NCBI RefSeq assembly: GCF_022539665.2
Contig: NC_081335.1
Span: 8,618,001-8,682,000 of the forward strand
Length of the DNA stretch: 64,000 bases
Source of the DNA: Daphnia carinata
Taxonomy: Eukaryota; Arthropoda; Branchiopoda; Diplostraca; Daphniidae
Direction: 5' to 3'
Shown here: one piece after another, positions 36,974 through 46,920 of the stretch
Position numbering within the stretch: the stretch's first letter is position 1
Layout: every line of letters begins with the position of its first letter
Translations under genes and position numbers: made by a program
Notes under the pieces: model-generated
Database searches by the model: none
What the model saw: the letters and a program-made list of their open reading frames with translations, nothing else
What the model was told of the DNA's origin: nothing

Positions 36974-38790
36974 GTGCTCAGTTCACAGAAAAGGTTGTAC
37001 GGGTTTAGCTTGAGATTTGCTTTGTCGTCTGCTTTAGATACAAGTCAAAGAGTTATGAGAAACAATTGCCAAATGAAACCACAAATTGTAACGCCATTGA
37101 CGTTAATTCTGTTATCAGTTATAACAGTTAAAATGCAAAATGACACGCATTTAGATACTTCTTCAGTTAATCAAATTAAACTTTTGACGATCGAAAATGC
37201 GCGTTGCATTTCTTTTCGCCACGTTTCATGTAGAAACATGGAGAAATCTTTCACTGTCACGTTGGAAAATCAAGAGGAATAGATCAGAAGAATTGATTGA
37301 AAACCTAAATCTTAATGTACACGAAGGATTTTCGTGCATTAGCTACGGATACATTCCATGCCAAAATTCGAAAGCCCTTTCTATCAATTACGAAAATGAT
37401 AAAGAATACCTTCTACGGGCTTACACAACATTGTTCTTCAAATTTATGTTGCAAGAAAGGGAACGAGAAGAAGAGAGAAATTATGCACTTACGGTCATAA
37501 ACCAGTTTAAGGAAGAAGTTCAAAATATACGAGACAATTTAACTCATTGTCAGAATCACGTAAATGACCAGGAGATTCTAAGAGAAGCTGAGCAAAAAAA
37601 AAAATTGTCTGAAAACAACGCGACACTTAATCATCAATTACTTATGTGCAACAGCGAGAGCTCTCTGTTAAAAGAAGAAATTAACATTTTAAAGCAAACT
37701 GGACGAAAAATCTTGAATTGCAAACCAAATCACTTGAATTGTTGGAAACTGAAAAGCAAAATCAGCTTTCATCAAATGCAACGTGTGAAGAAAAAATTCA
37801 ATTGTGCAATAATAAGAGTTTCCTAGTGATGGAACAATGTCAAATACTAGAAACGAACTTGACCACATTACAATCTGAACAAGCGAAAACGTTGGCGTTA
37901 CTGGACGATGAATTGCAAAGCAACAGCTTGTCAAATGAAAAGTTGTTAATTTGTACCACTGAGATCGTCCATTATAAAGAAGAAAATGGCATATTAAATG
38001 CTAATTTGATCAAAAGTCAAAACGAAAACAAGAAACATTAGAATTATTGGAAATTCAAAAAGAAAATAATCTTTCATCAAACAAAATATTTGATGAAAAA
38101 CTATCGATATGCAATAGCCAAAATTCCCAAATCTTGGAACAAAACGAAATTCTGAAAATGAATTCCACAAATTTACGGAATGAAAACGCCGAATTATTGA
38201 GATTATTGGAAACTGAAAGACAAAATTGTTTTCTAATGTCTGAAGAAATTGAGGAAAAGCTATTATTTTGCGGCAATGAAACTCTTTTAACCATGGAAGA
38301 AAATCAAAATTTAGTTTGGCTAAATGCCAGGAGAAACTGCAAGATACATTTGCATCATTCCAAAGTGAGGTCGAATATTACGTAGCAGCCAATGAAGCAG
38401 AATTTCGTGAACAGTTACTAACATGCAATAAGAGAATCGCTGAGCTTGATGCTGAAATTAAAACATTACATTCATTGGTTGCTAGAATACAAAGCGATGA
38501 AAAGCTGCTTTTTGGGCCTACTGGAAGATGAAAAAGAACGTTGTCGTATATCTACCGAAAATTTAAATCAAGCGTTGCTTAACAGTAACAGAGAACTTGG
38601 TTCGGTCTCGGAAAAAAACAGAGTTTTGAGCTCTAATTTGACGAAAAGCCTAAATGAACAAAAAGAAGTGTTATATTTGCTACAAGTTGAAAAAGAAAAT
38701 CATCGCTTGTCCAATATGACATTTGATGAAAAACTACTTTTATGTAATGACAAACTGCTGTCGTGCAACAACGGGACTTCTTTACAATAA
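36974..38790 (+). pseudogene. Decayed gene for a secreted coiled-coil repeat protein
   Basis: The translatable sequence jumps frame at about 37275, 37705, 38040, 38320 and 38510, so no single product exists as written. Pieces read in order give a leader (MKPQIVTPLTLILLSVITVK), two related short blocks (ARCISFRHVSCRN and FSCISYGYIPCQN), then about eight coiled-coil units of roughly 53 residues. Each unit starts LLETEKQN-like and carries a K/Q-L-L-x-C-N motif: QLLMCNSES, KIQLCNNKS, KLLICTTEI, KLSICNSQN, KLLFCGNET, QLLTCNKRI, KLLLCNDKL. N-glycosylation sequons recur (NATC, NLTT, NSTN, NETL, NLTK, NMTF, NGTS). It was therefore probably a secreted, glycosylated, disulfide-capable rod. No family recognised. 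Confidence 0.6.
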
Positions 38791-39404
38791 CCTAAAAATA
38801 AAAACCTTAATGATTAACCGAATACTAGAGCTTCGAGGAACATTGGCCATCATATCGCATTAGTGATGACGAACGAAATCTTTCAGTTTGTTAAAAAGGC
38901 AGAAGATTTGAAAAAAATTAAAACAAGGAATGAAAACTAAGAGCTTCTTAAAACAAAAAGACCAAACCATTTATATAAAATAAAAAATTGTGATGACTAA
39001 TCTAGAGAACTCTTAACTTGAGAAGCAGAAACAAGAGACACTATTACCTTGAATCAAACACGCTGATACATCATTGCTATTGTTCCATAACAAAAACTCG
39101 AAAGTCCTACAGAGCAATGAAATTTCAAGAGAAAATGTGATCAGAATCAAAGTAGAAGAAAAAAATCAGGCAATTTATTAAACTATATGAAAATTCTTCA
39201 AGGAAACTCACCCGTAAATGAGCAGCTCAAGCCTCTACTAACTTCCACACTATCACCATCTGCATTTCAATTCAGGTTTCTGTTAAACAAATAACAAATG
39301 TTTTTGGTTATGCGATCACATGCAAATTGGAACAACAGCTTTACTGGAAAATATATTGATAAAATTTTATTTGATAATTCTGCTTTTTTAAGGAGATAAG
39401 TATC
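38791..39404. other. Intergenic region
   Basis: A/T-rich; possibly further eroded repeat units of the pseudogene, but none can be aligned with confidence. Confidence 0.35.
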
Positions 39405-39412
39405 GAGGGAGC

Positions 39413-39882
39413 CAGACTTGCCGCGCCGATCAATTTTCCGATCGCGATCTCCGATCCGATCTTTTGAGTTTGATCGGATCGGGCGATCCGATCAAACTGC
39501 GAAAGATCGGATCGGCGATCAAATTTTGCCGATCATTTTTAGCGATCATTTTTGTGCAGCATCTAACGGTAAAAATTTACACTGTTTCGCGAAAATAGCA
39601 TTGGCTGTCACAGCGACAGTCACTGGCGGCCATTGAGGGTGAACACTAAACAGTTTCCTTCAATTGGCATTCGCATAAATAGCAGTGAAATAGAACCCTG
39701 CGGCTGAAAATCTACAGCTAGATGGCGAAAAGTTTGATCGCTAAAAACGATCGGATCGCGATCAATTTTTTGGGATCGCCGATCCGATCTCCGATCTTTT
39801 TCAAAAGATCGGATCGGCGATCAATTTTTTGATCGGAGATCGGATCGGCGATCAATTTTTGATCGCGATCGCGGCAAGTCTG
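39413..39882. mobile_element. hAT-type MITE (470 bp) with GATCGGATC-rich ends
   Basis: The element begins CAGACTTGCCGCG and ends with its exact complement (13-bp terminal inverted repeats). It is flanked by a perfect 8-bp direct repeat GAGGGAGC (39405-39412 and 39883-39890), the target-site length of hAT transposons. Both subterminal parts are packed with GATCGGATC / CGGCGATC motifs in both orientations. No transposase is encoded, so it is non-autonomous. The perfect duplication implies recent insertion. Confidence 0.88.
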
Positions 39883-39890
39883 GAGGGAGC

Positions 39891-40872
39891 TATACAAGTA
39901 AATTCTCTTGGAACTTAACCAACTTATTTTATTTTTTTTTACTTCCCAACATGCTGCTTCAGGAAAACAATTAGTTGGTAATATTGTGTATGTTACTAAG
40001 AGAAACAGATGTTGGAATCTTAGTTACGACTTATTGCTAACAGAGAATGGTGCTCAAGGGCAAAGGAATAGGGAATTTGGCGCCATTTCCCAAATCTGCA
40101 CAGGGGACGTTAGATATCTTGTTAAGTAGCTGATAAAGCAAAAATATAAAACAGCAAATGACATACAGAACAACATAAATTCATGTAATCCGATATACCA
40201 TTATAATAACTTAACAACGAAGCTGCAAAGTTAAAGAAACTTACTTGGTAACTTCCCTACAACCAATTGTTATCGATGACCTACACTGACCTCTGTCTCC
40301 ACATAAAATGACAACTATCCACTCGGTTAGTCTGTTTTGCTACCGCATGGAGCACTGGCGCTATTTAAGGAGTTGCCTCTCTCGTACGGCGGATGGCACT
40401 GCTTGACGTGGCAAAATTCCCCAAGTTTTTTTTTTTTTTTGTTTATTCAGTAGTTATTTACCTTTTATTTATAGACGTTTGAATTCGACGTCGCCATTTT
40501 TTTTTCTATGAACAGTTCGCAGTTCGCATGTTCAGTATTTGGAATTCGATGGAAACTTTAGAAATTTTCAGAACCCACAAAAAATAAATAATAAGGAATG
40601 AGTAAACGTACAGTTGTTGCCGATTACATATATTTATTTTCGTTTTAAGAATACATGCCATCGCCAAAGGAGAATTTTTTTTTGAAAACGTGAATAACAA
40701 CAGTTAACGAATGTTGCAGGAAACCACCCGTAAAAGCCAGAACGAATAATCAGAGCATCTTTGGAGCGAACGTGCGACTAATCAATGATTCAGTAGTGAT
40801 GGCCATGACTTAGTAATGAAAAGTATGTATCAATTATAAAAAATCACATTAAAAATTTAACAACTTTAATAA
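39891..40872. other. Intergenic region
   Basis: No gene recognised. Long T runs at about 40423-40440 and 40500. Confidence 0.4.
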
Positions 40873-41498
40873 TTACCCGCCGTGATGACCTCCATGTCCT
40901 CCATAACCTCCATAACCGTGGCCTCCATGATGCCCGTGGTGGTGTCCGCCATGATGGTGATGGCCTAACCGTATCCGATCAGCAGCAGCAAAGAATTTAA
41001 TCAAAAGGAAGGATTTGGTGTGAATTGGAGGCAAGTATTTAAAATTTACAGTAGTTCCCTAGCTAGCTTAAATATTTGTTTGGTGATCTTCAATTACGTT
41101 TATCACATAGAATTTCCACATCAATATATACGAATTAGTGGGGGCACAATGAAAAAACAAAAACAACCATACCTATACACTAATTCGTGGGCATTAATTG
41201 TTGTAAGTAAGAAATCTTATTTGCTCAACTTTTCAAATGAGCAGTCCACTACTTTGTTACGCAGATGAGTGACGTATAAAGCATTTATTTACCTCCTCCC
41301 AGTAATATTTTTTTTGCGAGTAACAGGCCCAAAATCGGTGCTCGTTTTTCACGCTCTTCAGCTTCCACCATTAAAATGGCGAATGCCAACACCACCAAGA
41401 AGCTAATCAAAATCTACATATAGAAAAATGCAATATAATACCAACAATGTGAGTAATTTAACTTTATTCAAATAATTTACCAAACTGGGACGGCTCAT
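40873..41498 (-). CDS. Secreted His/Gly-rich peptide
   Basis: Three exons on the minus strand (41498-41481, 41413-41293, 40964-40873) join in phase to 76 residues. The first two encode a signal peptide (MSRPSL joined to ILISFLVVLAFAILMVEA), an acidic/basic stretch with a possible dibasic cleavage site (EEREKRAPILG) and LLLAKKILLGG. The last exon is almost only His, Gly and Tyr (HHHHGGHHHGHHGGHGYGG...). Such peptides occur in arthropods as antimicrobial, metal-binding or cuticle components; which applies cannot be told from sequence. A TATA box lies 66 bp before the start codon. Confidence 0.7.
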
Positions 41499-41563
41499 CT
41501 TGTTGATGTTATCGGATGTATTTGCACGGCGGGACTGTTGTCATTTCCTCAAACTTCTTCGTC

Positions 41564-41570
41564 TTTTATA
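41564..41570 (-). promoter_or_regulatory. TATA box of the His/Gly-rich peptide gene
   Basis: TATAAAA on the minus strand, 66 bp upstream of the start codon, well placed for a short 5' UTR. TATA promoters are typical of highly induced secreted-peptide genes. Confidence 0.6.
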
Positions 41571-42440
41571 CGCAGACCAGGAAATTGCACAGTGCCTTAC
41601 GCGTATATCGAGCAAGTAACTATCGTGGTCTAAATCGTTTAGTTCCAACAAAAAACACATACATGATTTTCAAGGTAACGTAGCAGAATTTAGGTTTTCC
41701 CCCTTTTAAAAATGCCATTCACCAACGCAAGGTTTTCGTATTAAGCAGGTACAGTCCACGATGACTAACGTTACGTTACAAACCTTCAGCCAGCTGCGAT
41801 ATTAAAATTACATCCGCCTTTCTGCGGTCTTGCCATCGTGGTTGGTGGTCTCTTATCGCCGATTAAGCTTATTTGTAATGATCGGAACTATGCTTCTGGT
41901 TCGAACATTGTACGATGTTTAGCCACAAGTGAATCAAGTTGGTACATCACTTGGTTACTATCATTTTTACGAGCTACAGCTGTTGCATTTACTATTGGAC
42001 TTGATTGCAGAAGCAGCAGCACGTTTTTACCCAATACTAGTGGATTCTGTTTCTGGTGGCCTCAGGGATAGCAACCAAAGAATCCTTCTAGCAAAACGAA
42101 AAGATAACGATCACTGCCGATTGTGAAATCACGGGAAGCCCATCCGTCGAGGATGCACTTCTTGCGATCGCTTTTAACACAATGTGAGAATTACATGTAA
42201 GTATTTCTTACGTTGCTGCTAGCATAAAAACTGCATTGTTTGTTGGATAGGGTAAATAAAACGTGTAGCGGTAGATCTTTCGTGCAACAAATAGACGGCA
42301 CGTATACGTTACGCATTTGCCATAATTTTCGTGGTGAGGGTCATTAACTTCATCCTATTAGAATAATGTGATAAGCCTAGTATTAACCAAAACTTGTTAA
42401 CAAAACTTTAATTCACAATTGCCGTAAGACAAAACGATTT
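41571..42440. other. Intergenic region
   Basis: No gene recognised; a 77-codon frame at 41838 has no supporting features. Confidence 0.4.
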
Positions 42441-42523
42441 GTCAGAAGTGGGATTCGAACCCACGCCCAGAGAACTGGACTGCGACCTGAACGCAGCGCC
42501 TTAGACCGCTCGGCCATCCTGAC
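42441..42523 (-). tRNA. tRNA-Leu (CAG)
   Basis: On the minus strand a 7-bp acceptor stem (GTCAGGA with TTCTGAC), an A box TGGCCGAGCGGTC, an anticodon arm CTGCG-TTCAGGT-CGCAG (anticodon CAG), a long variable arm and a T arm GTGGGTTCGAATCCCAC are all visible. This is a type II tRNA for leucine. Confidence 0.95.
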
Positions 42524-42787
42524 TTACAAATAAATCTTCACTATTACGAAACAAATGCATATAAGATGTTGCATTTATGTTAATTTCAGCATTTCTAGAC
42601 GTCATTAATGCCCGGCAACATTGCTCATTTTTCTGTGCATTCCAACAAAACTTTTTACAAATACAGTTCGAGAGTAAATAAGTTCCATTTGAAAAGAAGA
42701 ACAGAAACAACATGAAGTTGATGCACCAAAAACGTGTTTGATATTTAATCGCAATGTAAAACAATAACATTTGAAAAAATAACACTT

Positions 42788-42860
42788 GGCTCGTAAGAGG
42801 ATCGAACTCATGACCTCCGCGTTATTAGCACGGCGCTCTAACCAACTGAGCTAACAAGCC
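42788..42860 (-). tRNA. tRNA-Ile (AAT)
   Basis: Minus strand, 73 nt. Acceptor GGCTTGT pairs with ACGAGCC, the D arm contains TAGCTCAGTTGG, the anticodon loop is CTAATAA (anticodon AAT), and the T loop is TTCGATC. Confidence 0.95.
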
Positions 42861-43202
42861 GTGATGGACAATAAGAAGAAACACATAAATATACGTTGCA
42901 ATTATTTCTGCTACTAGTATTTTTGTTTTTACGCTTCCGTTAATTACCGTTTATGATTACAAAATGCAATCCTAGCTATACAATTCTAGCAAAACAGCCA
43001 AGGTAGGGATTTTGAGGAGGTTCGCATCGCAAATGTTACCGCCAAATTGTACACCTAAGTTTTGCTGTTGACAGTACCTTTTACCTAGTATTTTTTTTTT
43101 GCTTCCCCGAAGAAACATATATTAAAAACTCTGGGAAATCTTGAAGACTTGCGAATAATTCTCTACATTTTTGCAATATTATAAAACGCTGCAAAAAGTT
43201 CC

Positions 43203-43274
43203 GCCCGATAAGGGACTTGAACCCTTGACCTCAGGATTAAAAGTCCCGCGCTCTACCGACTGAGCTAACCGGGC
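43203..43274 (-). tRNA. tRNA-Lys (TTT)
   Basis: Minus strand. Acceptor GCCCGGT pairs with ATCGGGC, D arm TAGCTCAGTCGG, anticodon loop CTTTTAA (anticodon TTT), T loop TTCAAGT. Confidence 0.95.
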
Positions 43275-43499
43275 CATGATATACTAGTCTGTTTTCCTAT
43301 ATAAAAAACAAGCCCTTTCTTTGCCGACGTAAATGCTTAGGAAACAGTTACCAGCATTCTGTACTACAATGGAACTTAGATTTATACAGCAATAAAAAAA
43401 ACAATAAAAATTCAATTTGTATTTTTTGCCTTTAAAATTAATGATGCGTATTTAACCATGAGTGTATAGAACAATAAAATAATCTGAAAAAATTGCTTC

Positions 43500-43571
43500 G
43501 CCCAACGTGGGGGTCGAACCCACGACCCTGAGATTAAGAGTCTCATGCTCTACCGACTGAGCTAGCCAGGC
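43500..43571 (-). tRNA. tRNA-Lys (CTT)
   Basis: Minus strand. Acceptor GCCTGGC pairs with GTTGGGC through several G-U pairs as in other animals, D arm TAGCTCAGTCGG, anticodon loop CTCTTAA (anticodon CTT), T loop TTCGACC. Confidence 0.95.
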
Positions 43572-45213
43572 TATGTTAAGTTAATAACGTGACGGAAAGG
43601 GGCATGTGTATAACTTTTTCAAGTTACTTCAGCATTTGTAATTAGCTTGTACAATATTCATGTAAATAGCATATATAATCAGATGATATCACACGAACTA
43701 CAATTTTTATTACCATGCTGTATAATCATGAATTTCTTTGCCACTGCGTATCTTCGGAAACAAAAAGTCTATACAAATGCACGAAAACCAACTAGTATGT
43801 AATCCCCACAAAAAAACTGAGGAAAAAGACTAGGACAGCGTGAACGATGGCGCATTAATTTTACGGGTTTGATAATGCTAATAGCATTGGCAAAATTGAA
43901 ATCACGGTCATTTTAAATACTCTAAATTCATCGGTTCAAGCTACGTGAACTGACAAAACGTCGTTGACGTTGCACTGACAGATCATTTCGTGTATTTTCG
44001 TATAGTTATGCGACCACAATAATACGAGCCTACCCAAGTTTCCAATGGCTGTTGCATGGTTTCATTCCACCTACTAAATACGACAACAGCTTGGTGTTTG
44101 AACAACGAATGAAGCTTCAGTCGCAAAAACATGAACAAAGAAAAATGGGCGCCATTCTGCAAATGCCATTGCCAATGGAGTGAATACCTGAAAGACAAAG
44201 GAACCCCCCCCCTCCTAAATCGGCCTTTACAAATGGCTTTGTAAGAATATTTACAGGTGCATCATGAGAATTTTTGTCCATTTTCTACGAGTAAAGTTCT
44301 CGTTCAACTGAAACAAATTAAAGAACAATAATCTTTGATGAATGATGCAGTTTATAATTATAAATTAGGGAGAATTTCCGAACGAATCGCTACAGTTCAA
44401 GACATCTAAAGGGCGATCAAAACGTCAGTGTAGTTCAAGCTTTCGTCGTGTACATATTTCACTGACATCTTAACACTTATCACGATCCTTCTAGGTCATT
44501 GAGGAAATGATGAGTGGGTACTATCTTTCGTCTGAGAGAAGTCCGCGCCACCAAATGTTACGACTTTGGCGGACGCTACACTACTGATCCTCTCTTGGAA
44601 TAAAAAATGAATTGGTTATTTTAGTAACTTAGCTGAATATTGTACGCTAGTAATTCACCAGTCATTGCTCTGAATTGGGTCGCTAAATAGCGGTGAACTG
44701 TAAATGTTAATGTAAACAATGTCTAGACACAATGAAATTTAGTAAATTGCATGAAAAAATGAATGCAAAATTATTACCTACCATTGCTTAGTTATTAACA
44801 TGAGAAACCTTACGAAAATATAAGCCAATTTTAATTGTTTGATGTTTACAACTACATAATCAGTAATTCCACTTGCGTAAAGATAAAATAACTTTGCATA
44901 TCAAATTCCATGATGCAAACTAAAATATTGGTGGTCAAAGCCTTGGCGACAACATTAAGTACTAAACCAATCACTAATTGGCGGTAGCACGATGGTTATC
45001 AATTGAACATTATCGGTTAAAATCAGCTGAAAATGATTAGCAAAAATGTTTTCACTAATTTAAAGAATATAAATAAAATTTTTTTGAATCATATTCGACG
45101 GTGGGGCTCGCCAGTCGAGTTCTTGCGTGTTCCATCCTGCATATTTATGCGTTTCCTGTTAGATGGAACGTGGATAGAATAACAAAAACGCATAACCAAA
45201 TCGAACTGCAAAA
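43572..45213. other. Intergenic region
   Basis: AT-rich; no gene, tRNA or repeat boundary recognised. Confidence 0.4.
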
Positions 45214-46188
45214 ATGCCTTCTTCAGATAGGAATCCAGCAATGGGCGCTGATGCGGAAATAAGTACATTAACTTGGGTGCTATTCGTTGTGTTGGTTTAC
45301 ATTGCCCTCATTTCTATTTCTGGTGGAACGGTGTATGCGATTTACGGCTGGCGAGGAGATGGATCCGGGCCTAATGGAACCATCGCCATCAAAGGGATGG
45401 TTCAAACTGCTTCCAAACAACTAGCTGCTGTAACGAATACAACAGCTTGTCCGCTGTCAGTGGCTAATTGCCCGACCATTACTTGCAAGGAACCAGCTTG
45501 CGTTCCTTCATCTGTGACACCTTCGTGTTTCACAACTCCAGCACCGAAGCGGGAGCCTTGCATGGAAGCCTTGCCTTGTCAGAACGGAACGTGTCGTGCC
45601 AGAACGTGCCCAACACGTCGACCACCGCCACCTATTGGCGTTTTCTACAACTCGGGGCGCGATACGAAAACTGTGTCGGAATGGCTCAACATGTACCCAC
45701 CATTTTCGAAATCACGATTGATTGTTGTCACTACGCTGTTGGAAGAATCGATCGAACCGTGGACATTAGCTGGCTTCATCCACAGGTGCAAAGACAGCCA
45801 TACTTACCCGCTACGTGAAACGACATGCACGTTTTGCCAGGATCGCTACACTTACGTCCAGTGCATCATGTCGAATAATTTGATACACGAGCCTCAACGA
45901 TACGCTGCCGTGGACAAGTCTTATTTCGGTGAGCCGGAATTTTTGCGAATGAGGGGCTGGCTTCCTGATGTTATTCTCAACGATCCTCATTGGAGACCGG
46001 AGGAACTCGACAACATTTTTCTTCACATCGAACGCGCCATCCGGTCGTTTACAATAAAAACAGACGTTGCCGGAAGGTCTTGCAAAATCTGTGACGATTT
46101 CAGTAGAAGCATTTATGACAAGTGTTTTTCGACAGATGGAGTGCGATATTCATTTCCTTTCGTTAAAAATCAAACAGCGAAAATGTAA
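45214..46188 (+). CDS. Orphan type II membrane protein, intronless
   Basis: Single exon, 324 residues. A short cytosolic N-terminus is followed by one strong membrane segment at about residues 20-45 (WVLFVVLVYIALISISGG), then an extracellular region. Residues about 75-140 form a Cys/Pro/Thr-rich stalk (CPLSVANCPTITCKEPAC, CQNGTCRARTCPTRRPPPP). A globular C-terminal domain begins at IGVFYNSGRDTKTVSEWL and includes CTFCQDRYTYVQC and CKICDDFSRSIYDKC. Sequons at NGT, NTT and NQT fit an extracellular location. No family is recognised and no catalytic motif is visible. Clean frame, conserved-looking Cys pairs and no stops argue that it is a real gene. Confidence 0.65.
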   Translation: MPSSDRNPAMGADAEISTLTWVLFVVLVYIALISISGGTVYAIYGWRGDGSGPNGTIAIKGMVQTASKQLAAVTNTTACPLSVANCPTITCKEPACVPSSVTPSCFTTPAPKREPCMEALPCQNGTCRARTCPTRRPPPPIGVFYNSGRDTKTVSEWLNMYPPFSKSRLIVVTTLLEESIEPWTLAGFIHRCKDSHTYPLRETTCTFCQDRYTYVQCIMSNNLIHEPQRYAAVDKSYFGEPEFLRMRGWLPDVILNDPHWRPEELDNIFLHIERAIRSFTIKTDVAGRSCKICDDFSRSIYDKCFSTDGVRYSFPFVKNQTAKM

Positions 46189-46920
46189 TCATCAATTTTG
46201 TTTTGCATGATTTCAATACAATTACCATTCATGTCCAATAATTTGGCTATTTGTCTCTTTCTTGTCTTTTATTAAGCAGCTGATGCCAAAAACTAACATA
46301 TCACATGTGTCATCTGTAGGATAGTCTTACAAAAGCGATTAAATTACGCAAAAGCTTTTTCAGTCGACGTTGGGTAACGTCCCTTGACACATTAGGATTA
46401 TCTGATCTGGACAAACAGGAAAAGACACACGTCCAACGAACCATGCGATAGCGTGTGGGCAGTGTTTCTTTTCAACATAGTTTTGTTTATTCTTTACTGG
46501 TTGTTCATTCTGTTTCCAATTCCGTAGCACGTCGTCATTTATAATCCGCATAGATATTCAGAAATCCGCGCAGCTTACAAGCTCAAGCCGGCGCTTAATG
46601 TACACACGATATACACACGCCCTTTGGACTCAGCTGACTAAGCAGCAGAAGACGCACAAGTCCGTGAAAGAGAGAAAAAAAAGGGAGAAAAGACTTTCTA
46701 TGTGTGTGTGTGTTGGTAAAAGAACGAAATAGGCGAGTCAGAATGTCAACGTACGCTTAAAAAGTTTCTCCGCACGTTGCTTTCACTTCACTGTTTTTGC
46801 TGATGTGTGTGTTTTAGAGGCGAACTGTGGCGAGATGAGTTGAGAGTGTCTGTCTTTTTCCCAATCTGTTTTTTTTTTCTTAAACGATACTCCATTGCAT
46901 AATCACGGTTGGTGAAAAAA
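46189..46920. promoter_or_regulatory. Intergenic region with likely JIP promoter
   Basis: No coding sequence. Near 46660-46880 there are GA-rich (GAGAGAAAAAAAAGGGAG) and GTGT repeats, as in many broadly expressed arthropod promoters. No TATA box identified. Confidence 0.35.

Noticed and set aside
42501-42811. Minus-strand frames between the tRNA genes
   Set aside because: They run through tRNA sequence and low-complexity AT DNA and have no coding features.
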